Positions 7,562 through 14,899 of a stretch of DNA of 38,582 bases are shown in pieces. A program made the translations under genes and the position numbers. Position 1 is the first letter of the stretch. Each line of letters begins with the position of its first letter. The stretch is from Promicromonospora citrea (GTDB taxonomy: Bacteria > Actinomycetota > Actinomycetes > Actinomycetales > Cellulomonadaceae). The notes below the pieces were generated by a model that worked only from the letters and a program-made list of their open reading frames with translations, searched no databases and was not told the DNA's origin. The stretch spans positions 1 through 38,582 of the forward strand of contig NZ_JABEMG010000032.1 of NCBI RefSeq assembly GCF_013004695.1. Direction: 5' to 3'.

Positions 7562-7855
7562 ATGAGCCCGGCAGCCCGAGCAGTCGACCGCGCGATCGCC
7601 GTCTATCAGCACCGCGTCTCGCCACGGAAGGGCTGGCGGTGCGCCCACGGCGTCCTGCACGGCGGCGACGGGTGCTCGGCGGCCGCGCGGACCCTGCTGG
7701 CGACCCGGGGCCTCGTCGGGACCGCCCTGCCGATGGCTGCCCGCTTCCTCGCGTGCTACCAGGCGGCCCGGATGCTGACCCGCACCGACGTACAGGGCGT
7801 GTGCTGCTGCGGCCCGATCCCGATCCCGTTCGGGTGGCGGTCGCCCCGGACCTGA
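7562..7855 (+). CDS. yidD: YidD-family membrane protein insertion factor (divergent)
   Basis: A 97-residue protein. The start 'ARAVDRAIAVYQHRVSPRKGWRCAHGVLHGGDGCSAAARTLL' aligns with the YidD pattern (L-I-x-x-Y-Q-x-x-I-S-P then C...C-S-x-Y-A), but the middle reads C-A-H...C-S rather than the canonical C-R-F-x-P-T-C-S. The C-terminus keeps a CxxC-like 'GVCCCGPIPIPFG'. Canonical YidD helps YidC/Oxa1 insert membrane proteins and sits beside rpmH-rnpA-yidC. This copy is isolated, so it is probably a paralogue with unknown specificity. It starts at ATG 7562 with TACGGT exactly 6 nt upstream, so it is probably leaderless. A T6 run at 7894-7899 downstream has no obvious hairpin. Confidence 0.7.
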   Translation: MSPAARAVDRAIAVYQHRVSPRKGWRCAHGVLHGGDGCSAAARTLLATRGLVGTALPMAARFLACYQAARMLTRTDVQGVCCCGPIPIPFGWRSPRT

Positions 7856-7919
7856 TCGAGGACGCACGCCCGCGCAATCCGCACCAGCAAGCCTTTTTTC
7901 ACCCACCCTCTACACATGC

Positions 7920-7931
7920 GGAAGCGCTTCC
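7920..7931. promoter_or_regulatory. LacI-type palindromic operator upstream of the glucanase gene
   Basis: GGAAGCGCTTCC is a perfect 12-bp palindrome with the central CG typical of LacI-family sugar-responsive repressors, such as the CebR-type GGGAGCGCTCCC sites of actinobacteria. It lies just upstream of the -35 region of the GH64 gene. No LacI gene is present in this window. Confidence 0.6.
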
Positions 7932-7944
7932 ACGCCCCGAACCG

Positions 7945-7974
7945 GTGACAAAAGATAGGCGCCCTCACTAACAT
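7945..7974 (+). promoter_or_regulatory. Probable promoter of the GH64 glucanase gene
   Basis: GTGACA (7945-7950) and TAACAT (7969-7974) are separated by 18 bp, a reasonable sigma-70-type promoter. It predicts a transcript start near 7981, at the left edge of the next dyad. Confidence 0.5.
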
Positions 7975-7979
7975 CCGCG

Positions 7980-8001
7980 TCACTGACAGTGCAGTCAGTG
8001 A
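7980..8001 (+). promoter_or_regulatory. Inverted repeat at the predicted transcription start of the glucanase gene
   Basis: TCACTGAC (7980-7987) and GTCAGTGA (7994-8001) are perfect 8-bp arms around a 6-nt spacer. The dyad lies over the predicted +1 and ends 10 nt before the GAAGGAG ribosome binding site (8012-8018). It may be a second operator or a 5' mRNA hairpin. Confidence 0.5.
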
Positions 8002-8024
8002 CCACCGGATCGAAGGAGCTCCCC

Positions 8025-9719
8025 ATGTCCCGAGCCCCCCTGCCTCGAGCCCGAAGGTTCAGACTCAGGAGACTGCTGAACCTCGTCGCCGCGTTCGGCG
8101 TGCTCGCGCTCACCGCGAGCGCCCTCGTCGTCGGCCCCCAGCCGCAGACGGCGACGGCGGTCCCCGCGACGATCCCGCTGACCGTCTACAACAGCTCGGA
8201 CCGGAACGACCAGGTCTGGATCTACGTGCTGGGCACGCCCGGAGAGGGCCGCCTGGGCTGGTCGGACGCGTCGGGCACGTTCCACCAGTGGCCCACGGTC
8301 GGCGGTGTGCCGGTCGACGCGCCGGACGCCTCGATCGCGGGCCCGGCGCGTGGCCAGTCGATGACGATCCAGCTGCCGAAGCTCTCGGGTCGGATCTACT
8401 TCTCGTACGGCCAGAAGCTGTCGTTCAAGATCGTGAACAACGGGCAGCTCGTGCAGCCGGCGGTGCAGAACCCGACCGACCCGAACCGCAACAAGCTGTT
8501 CAGCTGGACCGAGTTCACCCTGAACGACGACGGGCTGTGGATCAACAGCACGCAGGTCGACTTCCTCTCGGCGCCGTACCAGACGGGTCTGCGCAGGAGC
8601 GACGGCACGGTGATCAGCACGGGCATGCTCAAGCCGAACGGGTACGCGAACGTGCGCGCGGCGCTCGACGCCACACCGGGCTGGAACAACCTGGAGCAGT
8701 TCGCGCCCGACGGCTCGCTGCTGCGCATCCTCGCGCCGAGTCACGCGATCGAGACGGGGCAGATGGCCCCCGACGCGCTGGCGCCCTACATCGACCAGGT
8801 GTGGGCCAAGTACACGAACGAGACCCTCACGGTCGCGCCCTACTCGTACGACCCCGGCAAGGTGTTCCGCGGCCGCGTGCAGAACGGCGTCATGCGGTTC
8901 ACGAACGCCGCGGGTGCGTACGTGACGGAGTTCCGCAAGCCGTCCAGCGACTCCGTGTTCGGCTGCTACCGCGACCTGGAGGCGCCGAACAACGACATCG
9001 GCGCCATCGCCCGCACGCTGTGCGCCGGGTTCCACCGCTCCACGCTGCACGCGAGCACGACGCAGCCGGGCACGGACACGTCGAACTTCTACCAGCAGCC
9101 GATCACGGACCACTACTCGAAGTTCATCCACCAGCAGATGGCCAACGGCAAGGCGTACGGCTTCGCGTTCGACGACGTGCTCGCGCAGGAGTCGCTCGTG
9201 CACGACGGCAACCCGACCGCCGCGTACATGCAGCTCGACCCGTTCCAGGGCGCGGCCTCCCCCATCCCCGGCTCGGTCGGTGACGGCGGGGGCGGCGACG
9301 GCGGGAACGGTGGCGGCGACGGCGACGCGCTGCCGCAGGGCACGGGCTCGGTGCGCGCGGCCAACGGGATGTGCGTGGACGTCCCGTGGGCCGACTCGTT
9401 CGACGGGAACCCGCTGCAGATCGTCAACTGCTCCGGGAACGCGGCGCAGACGTGGACGCGGTCGGGCTCGACGCTGAGCGCGCTGGGCCGGTGCGTCGAC
9501 GTGTCGGGCGGCGGCACCGCCGACGGCACCGCGGTGCAGCTGTGGACCTGCAACGGCACCGGGGCGCAGGGCTGGACCTACCGCTCGGCGAGCCGGGAGC
9601 TGGTGAACCCGCAGTCGGGCAAGTGCCTCACGACGGTCGGCGGCACACCGCAGCACGACGGCCAGCGCCTGGAGATCCGGACCTGCTCGGGCGCCGAGTC
9701 CCAGCGCTGGACCTTCTGA
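8025..9719 (+). CDS. Secreted GH64 beta-1,3-glucanase with CBM13 lectin domain
   Basis: A 564-residue exported enzyme. A long basic signal peptide (RARRFRLRR, then the hydrophobic 'LLNLVAAFGVLALTASALVV') probably cleaves near residue 46. Residues 48 to about 415 are a GH64 laminaripentaose-producing glucanase domain. The stretch 'WTEFTLNDDGLWINSTQVDF' carries E163 and D179, with the same 16-residue spacing as the catalytic Glu/Asp of characterised GH64 enzymes. After a Gly/Asp-rich linker (about 420-440), a ricin-B-type CBM13 follows with three repeats ending AQTW, AQGW and SQRW. The protein would bind and hydrolyse fungal or algal beta-1,3-glucan outside the cell. The start ATG 8025 has GAAGGAG at 6 nt. 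Regulation is probably sugar-linked through the palindrome at 7920 and the dyad at 7980. Confidence 0.95.
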   Translation: MSRAPLPRARRFRLRRLLNLVAAFGVLALTASALVVGPQPQTATAVPATIPLTVYNSSDRNDQVWIYVLGTPGEGRLGWSDASGTFHQWPTVGGVPVDAPDASIAGPARGQSMTIQLPKLSGRIYFSYGQKLSFKIVNNGQLVQPAVQNPTDPNRNKLFSWTEFTLNDDGLWINSTQVDFLSAPYQTGLRRSDGTVISTGMLKPNGYANVRAALDATPGWNNLEQFAPDGSLLRILAPSHAIETGQMAPDALAPYIDQVWAKYTNETLTVAPYSYDPGKVFRGRVQNGVMRFTNAAGAYVTEFRKPSSDSVFGCYRDLEAPNNDIGAIARTLCAGFHRSTLHASTTQPGTDTSNFYQQPITDHYSKFIHQQMANGKAYGFAFDDVLAQESLVHDGNPTAAYMQLDPFQGAASPIPGSVGDGGGGDGGNGGGDGDALPQGTGSVRAANGMCVDVPWADSFDGNPLQIVNCSGNAAQTWTRSGSTLSALGRCVDVSGGGTADGTAVQLWTCNGTGAQGWTYRSASRELVNPQSGKCLTTVGGTPQHDGQRLEIRTCSGAESQRWTF

Positions 9720-9751
9720 CGCCCGCCTGACCGCACGCTCCGGGCACCGAC

Positions 9752-9811
9752 GTCGGTCGGTCGTCCCGAGATCGGCTCCCGCACGGACCGCTCTCGGGAC
9801 GACCGGCCGAC
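9752..9811. terminator. Bidirectional hairpin between convergent genes
   Basis: Arms 9752-9771 and 9792-9811 pair over 20 bp with a single G.U-type mismatch; 13 bp (9759-9771 with 9792-9804) are perfect. It sits between the glucanase stop (9719) and the stop of the minus-strand gene (9813). There is no T-tract on either side. Confidence 0.7.
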
Positions 9812-9812
9812 C

Positions 9813-10394
9813 TCATGGTGCGGCCGGGGACGCGCCCGCCAGGAACCGCTCCACCACCGCGCGCCACTGCTCGCGCGCCTCCTCGTTGCGCTCGGGCGTC
9901 GCCGTGCCCAGGAGCTGGACCACGAGCGACGCCGCGCCGTCCTTCTTCGGCTCGCTGATGACCACCACCGACTCGCCGTCGTGCCCCTTGGCGCGCCAGG
10001 AGATCCGCTTGTCGGTCCCGCTGACCCGCGGGTCGGCGGACAGGAACGCGCGGACGTCGTCGTCCTCCGCCGCGAAGGCCGTCCAGGCGTCCATGAGGGG
10101 TGCCATCGCGAGCGACGTCGCCTTGCTGACGCTCGCCTGGAACGTGCCGTCGGGCCGCTGCCCGGGGATGCGCCGGCCGATGTGCTGCTCGTAGGCGACG
10201 GACGCGGACTGCGCCCACCAGGCCGGGTTCTCCAGGCCGGTGCCGTCCAGCTCGTACAGCACCGCCGTCGCGATGTCGTGGTGGCTCAGCCGCGCCGCGC
10301 CGATCGTCTCGAAGAACGCGAGCCACTCGTCCCAGCTGCGTCCGGTCGCGCGCTCGACGGCGGGGATCCGGGAGTTCGTCGCCATGCCGCTCAT
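9813..10394 (-). CDS. Uncharacterised protein, SRPBCC/DUF4287-like
   Basis: A 193-residue cytoplasmic protein that I cannot name firmly. The first half, 'GRSWDEWLAFFETIGAARLSHHDIATAVLYELDGTGLENPAWWAQSASVAYEQHIGRRIPGQRPDGTFQASVSKATSL', contains the 'G.sw..W...l...gA..l.H..IA' and 'WwaQ...v.YE...G' pattern. This pattern precedes SRPBCC (AHSA1-like) domains in many actinobacterial proteins. The second half, with strands such as 'DKRISWRAKGHDGESVVVISEPKKDGAASLVVQLLG', fits a START/SRPBCC ligand-binding barrel. No catalytic residues are evident. It starts at ATG 10394; an internal ATG (MATNSR) is possible. It runs on the same strand as the RibD-C-like gene upstream, 16 nt away, and may be co-transcribed with it. 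Confidence 0.7.
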   Translation of the reverse strand: MSGMATNSRIPAVERATGRSWDEWLAFFETIGAARLSHHDIATAVLYELDGTGLENPAWWAQSASVAYEQHIGRRIPGQRPDGTFQASVSKATSLAMAPLMDAWTAFAAEDDDVRAFLSADPRVSGTDKRISWRAKGHDGESVVVISEPKKDGAASLVVQLLGTATPERNEEAREQWRAVVERFLAGASPAAP

Positions 10395-10410
10395 CGTGGC
10401 ACGCGGCCCG

Positions 10411-10992
10411 TCAGCGTCGCACCGGGTAACGCAGGTGCACCGCCCGGCGCCCCTCGACCACCAGCGGGTCCTCGAGCAGCACCAGGGTGCCCAGGCTCGC
10501 GAAGTACGGGATGCCGGCGCCGAGCAGCACCGGCGTCAGGCTGACCGCCACCTCGTCCACGAGGCCGAGGCGCAGCGCCTGCTGGGCGATGCTCGCGCTG
10601 GCGATGGTCACGTCCTTGTCCCCCGCGATCTCCCGCGCCCGTGCGATCGACTCGGCGACGTCGCCCACGAACGTCGTCCGCGGCCACCGGCCCGGGTCGT
10701 CCGGCGGGCGGTGCGTGACCACGACGACGGGCGCGCCCACCGGGTGGTTGTCGCCCCAGCCGTCCGTGATGTCGAACAGCCGCCTGCCGGACACGAGCGC
10801 GCCCGCGCGGCCCGTCAGGTGGCGCAGCAGGTCGGCGCTCGCGACGTCGACACGCATGGAGATGTCGGGGTTGGCGGTCGACACGGGCACGTCACCCGCG
10901 TCGAACCAGTCGAAGATGTGGTCGATGCGGTCGTCCGGGTCGGCGATGAACCCGTCGAGCGACATGGTCATGTGGGTGAACACGGTCGTCAT
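10411..10992 (-). CDS. Dihydrofolate reductase-like (RibD C-terminal domain) protein
   Basis: A 193-residue member of the RibD-C/DHFR-like reductase family. The N-terminal strand 'FTHMTMSLDGFIADPDDRIDHIFDWFDAGD' and the nucleotide-binding part 'KDVTIASASIAQQALRLGLVDEVAVSLTPVLLGAGIPYFASLG' match the family. The usual G-G-x-x is replaced by 'ASAS', a divergence in the cofactor loop. Middle residues 'GALVSGRRLFDITDGWGDNHPVGAPVVVVTHRPP' are typical of the 'G..m.GR.tfd' region. Members are putative NAD(P)H reductases without known substrate. ATG 10992 is preferred over the adjacent GTG 10995 because GAGGGAG lies 7 nt upstream. It lies head to head with the phosphatase gene at 11075 and probably leads a two-gene unit with the SRPBCC-like gene. 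Confidence 0.85.
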   Translation of the reverse strand: MTTVFTHMTMSLDGFIADPDDRIDHIFDWFDAGDVPVSTANPDISMRVDVASADLLRHLTGRAGALVSGRRLFDITDGWGDNHPVGAPVVVVTHRPPDDPGRWPRTTFVGDVAESIARAREIAGDKDVTIASASIAQQALRLGLVDEVAVSLTPVLLGAGIPYFASLGTLVLLEDPLVVEGRRAVHLRYPVRR

Positions 10993-11074
10993 CACTGGCT
11001 CCCTCGGTGTGGTCGTCCCAGGGCCGACCGTGCCGGGCCGCGGTTCTCATCGGTCGGGCCGTTACGGTGTCGCC

Positions 11075-11518
11075 ATGGAACCCGACCGCACCTGGCCGGA
11101 CGGCGACGGCATCGTCGAGCTGCCCGACGGGCGGCGCGTGCGCGGCACGGGGCTGCGCCGGCCGCGCGGCCCCGCACCCGCGCCGGAGCTCGCCGTCTAC
11201 CTGCGCGGACGGGACCCGCGTGTGACGGGGTGGGAGTACCGCTGGGTGCGGTGGCCCGACTTCCGGCTGCCCGCCTCGACCGACGACGCGGTCGCCGCGC
11301 TGCGCGAGGCCCACGGCCGGGCCGCCGCCGAGCGGGTCGAGATCGCGTGCGGCGGCGGCGTCGGCCGGACGGGGACGGCGCTGGCGCTCCTCGCCGTGCT
11401 CAGCGGCGTCGCACCCGCCGACGCCGTCGGCTGGGTGCGGGCGCACTACCACCCGCGCGCCGTGGAGACGCGCGGGCAGCGGCGCTGGGTCGAGGAGACC
11501 GGTGCGGCGCTGCGCTGA
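11075..11518 (+). CDS. Protein-tyrosine / dual-specificity phosphatase family protein
   Basis: A 147-residue cysteine-dependent phosphatase. The P-loop 'ACGGGVGRTGTALA' gives C92-x5-R98 followed by T, and 'WPDFRLPAS' (residues 60-68) looks like the WPD loop with general acid D62. The order and spacing are those of a minimal PTP/DSP fold. It would hydrolyse phosphotyrosine or another phosphomonoester in the cytoplasm; no kinase partner is nearby. TACGGT (11063-11068) lies exactly 6 nt before ATG 11075 and there is no ribosome binding site, so a leaderless transcript is likely. It is divergent from the RibD-C-like gene and ends 6 nt before the convergent GAPDH stop, with no room for a separate terminator. 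Confidence 0.85.
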   Translation: MEPDRTWPDGDGIVELPDGRRVRGTGLRRPRGPAPAPELAVYLRGRDPRVTGWEYRWVRWPDFRLPASTDDAVAALREAHGRAAAERVEIACGGGVGRTGTALALLAVLSGVAPADAVGWVRAHYHPRAVETRGQRRWVEETGAALR

Positions 11519-11524
11519 GCGGGC

Positions 11525-12523
11525 TCAGCCCCGCGCCATGAGCTCCAGCGTGTCGATCACGCGGTTCGAGAAGCCCCACTCGTTGTCGTACCAGGCCACG
11601 ACCTTGACGTGCGGGCCGTCGACCCGGACCAGGGCCGCGTCGAAGATCGCCGACGCCGGCTCCCCCGTGATGTCGCTGGAGACCAGCGGCTCGTCGGAGT
11701 ACTCGAGGACACCCTTGAGGGGACCGTCGGCCGCTGCGCGGTAGGCCGCCAGCACCTCGTCCTCGGTCACCTCGCGCGCGACGGTCGTGTTGAGCTCCAC
11801 GAGGGAGCCGACCGGTACGGGCACGCGGATCGAGTCGCCCGACAGCTTGCCGTCCAGCCGCGGGAGCACCAGGCCGATGGCCTTGGCGGCGCCCGTCGTG
11901 GTCGGCGCGATGTTGACGGCCGCCGCGCGGGCGCGGCGCCAGTCACGGTGCGGGCCGTCCTGGAGGTTCTGCTCCTGGGTGTAGGCGTGCACGGTGGTCA
12001 TGAAGCCGTGCTCGATGCCCGCCAGGTCGTCCAGCACGGCAGCCAGCGGCGCGAGCGCGTTCGTCGTGCACGACGCGTTCGAGACGATCACGTGCGCGGC
12101 CGGGTCGTACTCGTCGGTGTTCACGCCGTAGGCCAGCGTGACGTCGGCGCCGGCCGACGGGGCGCTGACCAGCACGCGGCGGGCACCGGCGTCGATGTGG
12201 GCGCGCGCGGCGTCGGCGGAGGTGAAGCGGCCCGTCGACTCGAGCACGATGTCGACCTCGAGCTCGGCCCAGGGCAGCTTGGCGGGCTCGCGCTCGGCGA
12301 GCACCCGGATGCGGCGGCCGTCGACGACGAGCGTGTCGCCGTCCACCTCCACCGACCGGCGCAGGCGACCCAGCGAGCTGTCGTACTTCAGCAGGTGCGC
12401 CAGGGCGTCCGGGGCGGTGAGGTCGTTGATCGCGACGACCTCGAGCGAGCTGTCCCGCTCGAGCAGGGCCCGCAGGGAGTTGCGGCCGATGCGCCCGAAG
12501 CCGTTGATGGCGATGCGTGTCAT
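11525..12523 (-). CDS. gap: Type I glyceraldehyde-3-phosphate dehydrogenase
   Basis: A 332-residue enzyme, full length for the family. The N-terminal NAD-binding 'MTRIAINGFGRIGRNSLRALLE' is followed by 'AINDLT', whose Asp is typical of NAD preference. The active-site block 'SNASCTTNALAPLAAVL' contains the catalytic Cys. 'HAYTQEQNLQDGPHRDWRRARAAAVNIAPTTTGAAKA' and the C-terminal 'WYDNEWGFSNRVIDTLELM' complete the signature. It oxidises glyceraldehyde 3-phosphate in glycolysis. The start ATG 12523 has AAGGAG 5 nt upstream. It is not beside pgk/tpi, so it may be a secondary GAPDH. The upstream region carries AdpA-like sites, and the next gene upstream encodes an AdpA/GlxA-type regulator. Confidence 0.96.
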   Translation of the reverse strand: MTRIAINGFGRIGRNSLRALLERDSSLEVVAINDLTAPDALAHLLKYDSSLGRLRRSVEVDGDTLVVDGRRIRVLAEREPAKLPWAELEVDIVLESTGRFTSADAARAHIDAGARRVLVSAPSAGADVTLAYGVNTDEYDPAAHVIVSNASCTTNALAPLAAVLDDLAGIEHGFMTTVHAYTQEQNLQDGPHRDWRRARAAAVNIAPTTTGAAKAIGLVLPRLDGKLSGDSIRVPVPVGSLVELNTTVAREVTEDEVLAAYRAAADGPLKGVLEYSDEPLVSSDITGEPASAIFDAALVRVDGPHVKVVAWYDNEWGFSNRVIDTLELMARG

Positions 12524-12594
12524 GGGACTCCTTTCGTCGTCCCCATGCTCCGGCCCGTGCGTACGCCGCCGAAAGCGGCTGGAACGCCCCGCTG

Positions 12595-12643
12595 CGCAAG
12601 GATCCCGCCAGACATCTCGCCACCGTCCGCAAGGATCCTGCCA
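12595..12643 (-). promoter_or_regulatory. Repeated AdpA-like sites upstream of the GAPDH gene
   Basis: On the minus strand three TGGC-initiated 10-mers occur: TGGCGGGATC (12610-12601), TGGCGAGATG (12622-12613) and TGGCAGGATC (12643-12634). The first matches the Streptomyces AdpA consensus TGGCSNGWWY perfectly and the others match 9 of 10. Two of them sit in a 16-bp direct repeat (plus-strand 12595-12610 and 12628-12643, one mismatch, 33 bp apart). The rest of 12524-12768 shows nothing gene-like. Confidence 0.55.
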
Positions 12644-12768
12644 CTGCTCTCCGCGTGCTCGGTCCGTCGTCAGCACGATGTCACGGCCTGCCCCGCGAGA
12701 TCGGTCCGCACACGACGGGCACGGGACGAGGGACCGGGGACGCGCACCCCGCCACTCCGGCCCGGCCC

Positions 12769-13725
12769 TCACGCCGAGAACGTGTGCCGGTACTCCGTCG
12801 GGGACGTGCCGAGGATGCGCTGGAAGTGCAGCCGCAGGTTGGCCGCCGTGCCCAGGCCCACGCGGTGCGCGATCTGCTCGACGCCCAGGTCGCTGCGTTC
12901 CAGCAGCTCGCGCGCCAGGTCGACCCGGGCGCGCAGCACCCACTGCATCGGCGTGTACCCGGTGTCCTGCACGAACCGCCGGGAGAACGTGCGCGCCGAG
13001 ACGCGCGCGTGCCGGGCGAGGTCCTCGAGGGTGAGCGGCTCGGCGAGGTGCTCGAGCACCCACGCGCGGGTCCCGGCGAAGAGGTCGCCGAGCGGCTCCG
13101 GCACGCTGCGCGGCACGTACTGCGCCTGTCCCCCGCTGCGGTACGGCGCCGCGACCAGCCGCCGGGCGACGTGGTTGGACAGCCCGACGCCGTGGTCCCG
13201 GCGCACCAGGTGCAGGCACAGGTCGATGCCCGACGCCGCGCCCGCCGACGTGAGCACGCCGCCCTCGTCGACGAACAGCACGTTCTCGTCGACCTGGACG
13301 CGCGGGTACCGCTCGCGCAGCGCCCGCGTGTAGTGCCAGTGCGTGGTCGCCCGCCGCCCGTCGAGCAGGCCGGTGGCCGCGAGCGCGAACGCCCCGGTCG
13401 AGATCGCCGCCAGCCGCGCCCCGCGCGCGTGGGCGGCGCGGAGCGCGTCGACGACGACGGCGGGCGGGTCCGCGGTGGCGGGCGTCCGGTACCCCGGGAC
13501 GAAGACGGTGTCGGCGCGCTCGAGCGCCTCCAGCCCCTGCGCCACGTGGTAGGACAGCCCGTCACCGCCGGTGACCAGCCCGGGTGCGGGCCCGCAGACC
13601 CGCACCTCGTACGGCATGCTCGGGCGGTTCGAGAACACCTGCGCCGGGATGCCGACGTCGAGCGGCTTGGCACCCTCGAGCACGAGCACCGCGATCTGGT
13701 GGTTGCTCCGGTCGGTCGCGCTCAC
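12769..13725 (-). CDS. GlxA/AdpA-type AraC-family regulator with DJ-1/PfpI domain
   Basis: A 318-residue transcription factor. Residues 10 to about 180 form a DJ-1/PfpI-like (GATase-1) domain: 'IAVLVLEGAKPLDVGIPAQVF', 'DTVFVPGYR', 'RLAAISTGAFALAATGLLDGRRATTHW'. The nucleophile-elbow Cys of many relatives is Ser here, so it is a sensing rather than an enzymatic domain. Residues 220-318 carry two AraC helix-turn-helix units, 'LTLEDLARHARVSARTFSRRFVQDTGYTPMQW' and 'GVEQIAHRVGLGTAANLRLHFQRILGTSPTEYR'. This is the domain plan of Streptomyces AdpA. GTG 13725 is preceded by TACGAT with a 6-nt spacer and no ribosome binding site, so it is probably leaderless. The AdpA-like sites downstream, before the GAPDH gene, make that gene the likely target. 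Confidence 0.9.
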   Translation of the reverse strand: MSATDRSNHQIAVLVLEGAKPLDVGIPAQVFSNRPSMPYEVRVCGPAPGLVTGGDGLSYHVAQGLEALERADTVFVPGYRTPATADPPAVVVDALRAAHARGARLAAISTGAFALAATGLLDGRRATTHWHYTRALRERYPRVQVDENVLFVDEGGVLTSAGAASGIDLCLHLVRRDHGVGLSNHVARRLVAAPYRSGGQAQYVPRSVPEPLGDLFAGTRAWVLEHLAEPLTLEDLARHARVSARTFSRRFVQDTGYTPMQWVLRARVDLARELLERSDLGVEQIAHRVGLGTAANLRLHFQRILGTSPTEYRHTFSA

Positions 13726-13770
13726 CCACCGATCGTAGGCCCGCGCGACCGACCTGCGGCCTCCCGAGGA

Positions 13771-14826
13771 TCAGGCCCTGCCGTCCCGCAGAAGGCGCTC
13801 GCTGAGCTCCCACAGGCGGCGCGCCGACGCGGGGTCGACGGCGTGCGGCACCACGGTCGCGCGCGGGTTCTGCTCGGTGGCGAAGTCCATCTCCTGCTGG
13901 TCCTCGTCGAGCGGCGAGATGTCGTTGTCCTTGAGGTAGACACCGCCGATGTCCGCCAGCAGCGGGCTCGTCGCGGCGAACACGCTCGTGCTCGCGCCCT
14001 GCTGCACCGTCTTCTTCTCGTGCTCGGGGTCGACGACGACCTCGCCCGCCTCGTCGATCAGCCCCATGGCCTGCCGCGCCGCCACGTCGAGCCAGGGCGT
14101 GCGCTCCTCGCCCGCCGGGAGGTGCGGTCCGAGGTTGGTCGTGATCACGATGCCGGGGTGCACCGCGTAGCCGCGGATGCCGTCGGCGGCCCACCGCCGG
14201 TCCAGCTCGACGGCGAACAGCACGTTCGCCGTCTTGGACTGCCCGTAGGCCAGGATGCCCATCTCGTCGTAGCCGGACTCGAAGTGGGGGTCGTCCCAGC
14301 GGATGTCCGACGCACGGTGCCCGCCCGAGGTCAGGTTGACCACGCGCGCGCCGTGCGCGGCCTGCAACGCGGGCCGCAGGCCCAGGGTGAGCTGGAAGTG
14401 GCCGAGGTGGTTGGTCGCGAACTGCGACTCGAAGCCGCGCGCGTCGCGCACGAGCGGTCCCGCCATGATGCCCGCGTTGTTGATCAGGACGTGCAGCGGG
14501 CGCCCCGTGGCGAGATACCGCTCGACGAACGCGTCGATGCTCGCCGGGTCCAGCAGGTCGAGCTGCCAGGCCTCGACGCGCGGGATGCCCGCCAGCTTCT
14601 CGGCCGCGCGCTCCGGGTCGCGCGACGCGACCGTGACGGACGCACCGGCGGCAGCCAGCGCGCGGGTCGTCTCGTGCCCGATGCCGTTGTGGCCGCCGGT
14701 GACGACCACGTTCCTGCCGGTGAGGTCGATGCCGGCGAGCACGTCGTCGGCGGTGGAGAAGGCCGTGAAGCCGCTGCCGAGCGGGTGCTGCTTGTGCTGT
14801 GTCCGTGCCTGCGTCTGCTCTGTCAT
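13771..14826 (-). CDS. Short-chain dehydrogenase/reductase
   Basis: A 351-residue classical-type SDR with an N-terminal extension. 'NVVVTGGHNGIGHETTRALAAAGASVTVASR' is the Rossmann TGxxxGIG motif, and 'VLINNAGIMAGP' is the NNAG strand. 'VNLTSGGHRAS' provides the active-site Ser region and 'AYGQSKTANVLFAVEL' the catalytic YxxxK. The length and the 'NHLGHFQLTLGLRPAL' motif place it near retinol-dehydrogenase/protochlorophyllide-oxidoreductase-like SDRs, often annotated only as oxidoreductase. The substrate is unknown. ATG 14826 follows GGAGG with only 1 nt spacing, unusually close. The gene is divergent from a cupin-AraC regulator, a common arrangement for a regulator and its target. Confidence 0.92.
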   Translation of the reverse strand: MTEQTQARTQHKQHPLGSGFTAFSTADDVLAGIDLTGRNVVVTGGHNGIGHETTRALAAAGASVTVASRDPERAAEKLAGIPRVEAWQLDLLDPASIDAFVERYLATGRPLHVLINNAGIMAGPLVRDARGFESQFATNHLGHFQLTLGLRPALQAAHGARVVNLTSGGHRASDIRWDDPHFESGYDEMGILAYGQSKTANVLFAVELDRRWAADGIRGYAVHPGIVITTNLGPHLPAGEERTPWLDVAARQAMGLIDEAGEVVVDPEHEKKTVQQGASTSVFAATSPLLADIGGVYLKDNDISPLDEDQQEMDFATEQNPRATVVPHAVDPASARRLWELSERLLRDGRA

Positions 14827-14899
14827 GCCTCCAGCCTGCGACGCCCCGGCCGAACTCTGAATACTTGGCGATCCGCATTTTCTGCGCGACAGTACGGGT
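14827..14899. promoter_or_regulatory. Divergent SDR / AraC promoter region
   Basis: This 73-bp spacer contains the 9-mer ACTTGGCGA (14863-14871), overlapping TATTCA, a plausible minus-strand -10 box for the SDR gene. The reverse complement of the same 9-mer recurs in the tandem array downstream of the AraC gene (15856-15911), suggesting a binding site for that regulator. Confidence 0.45.

Noticed and set aside
7889-7900. T6 run after yidD as a terminator
   Set aside because: No stem-loop precedes it, so I do not call it a Rho-independent terminator.
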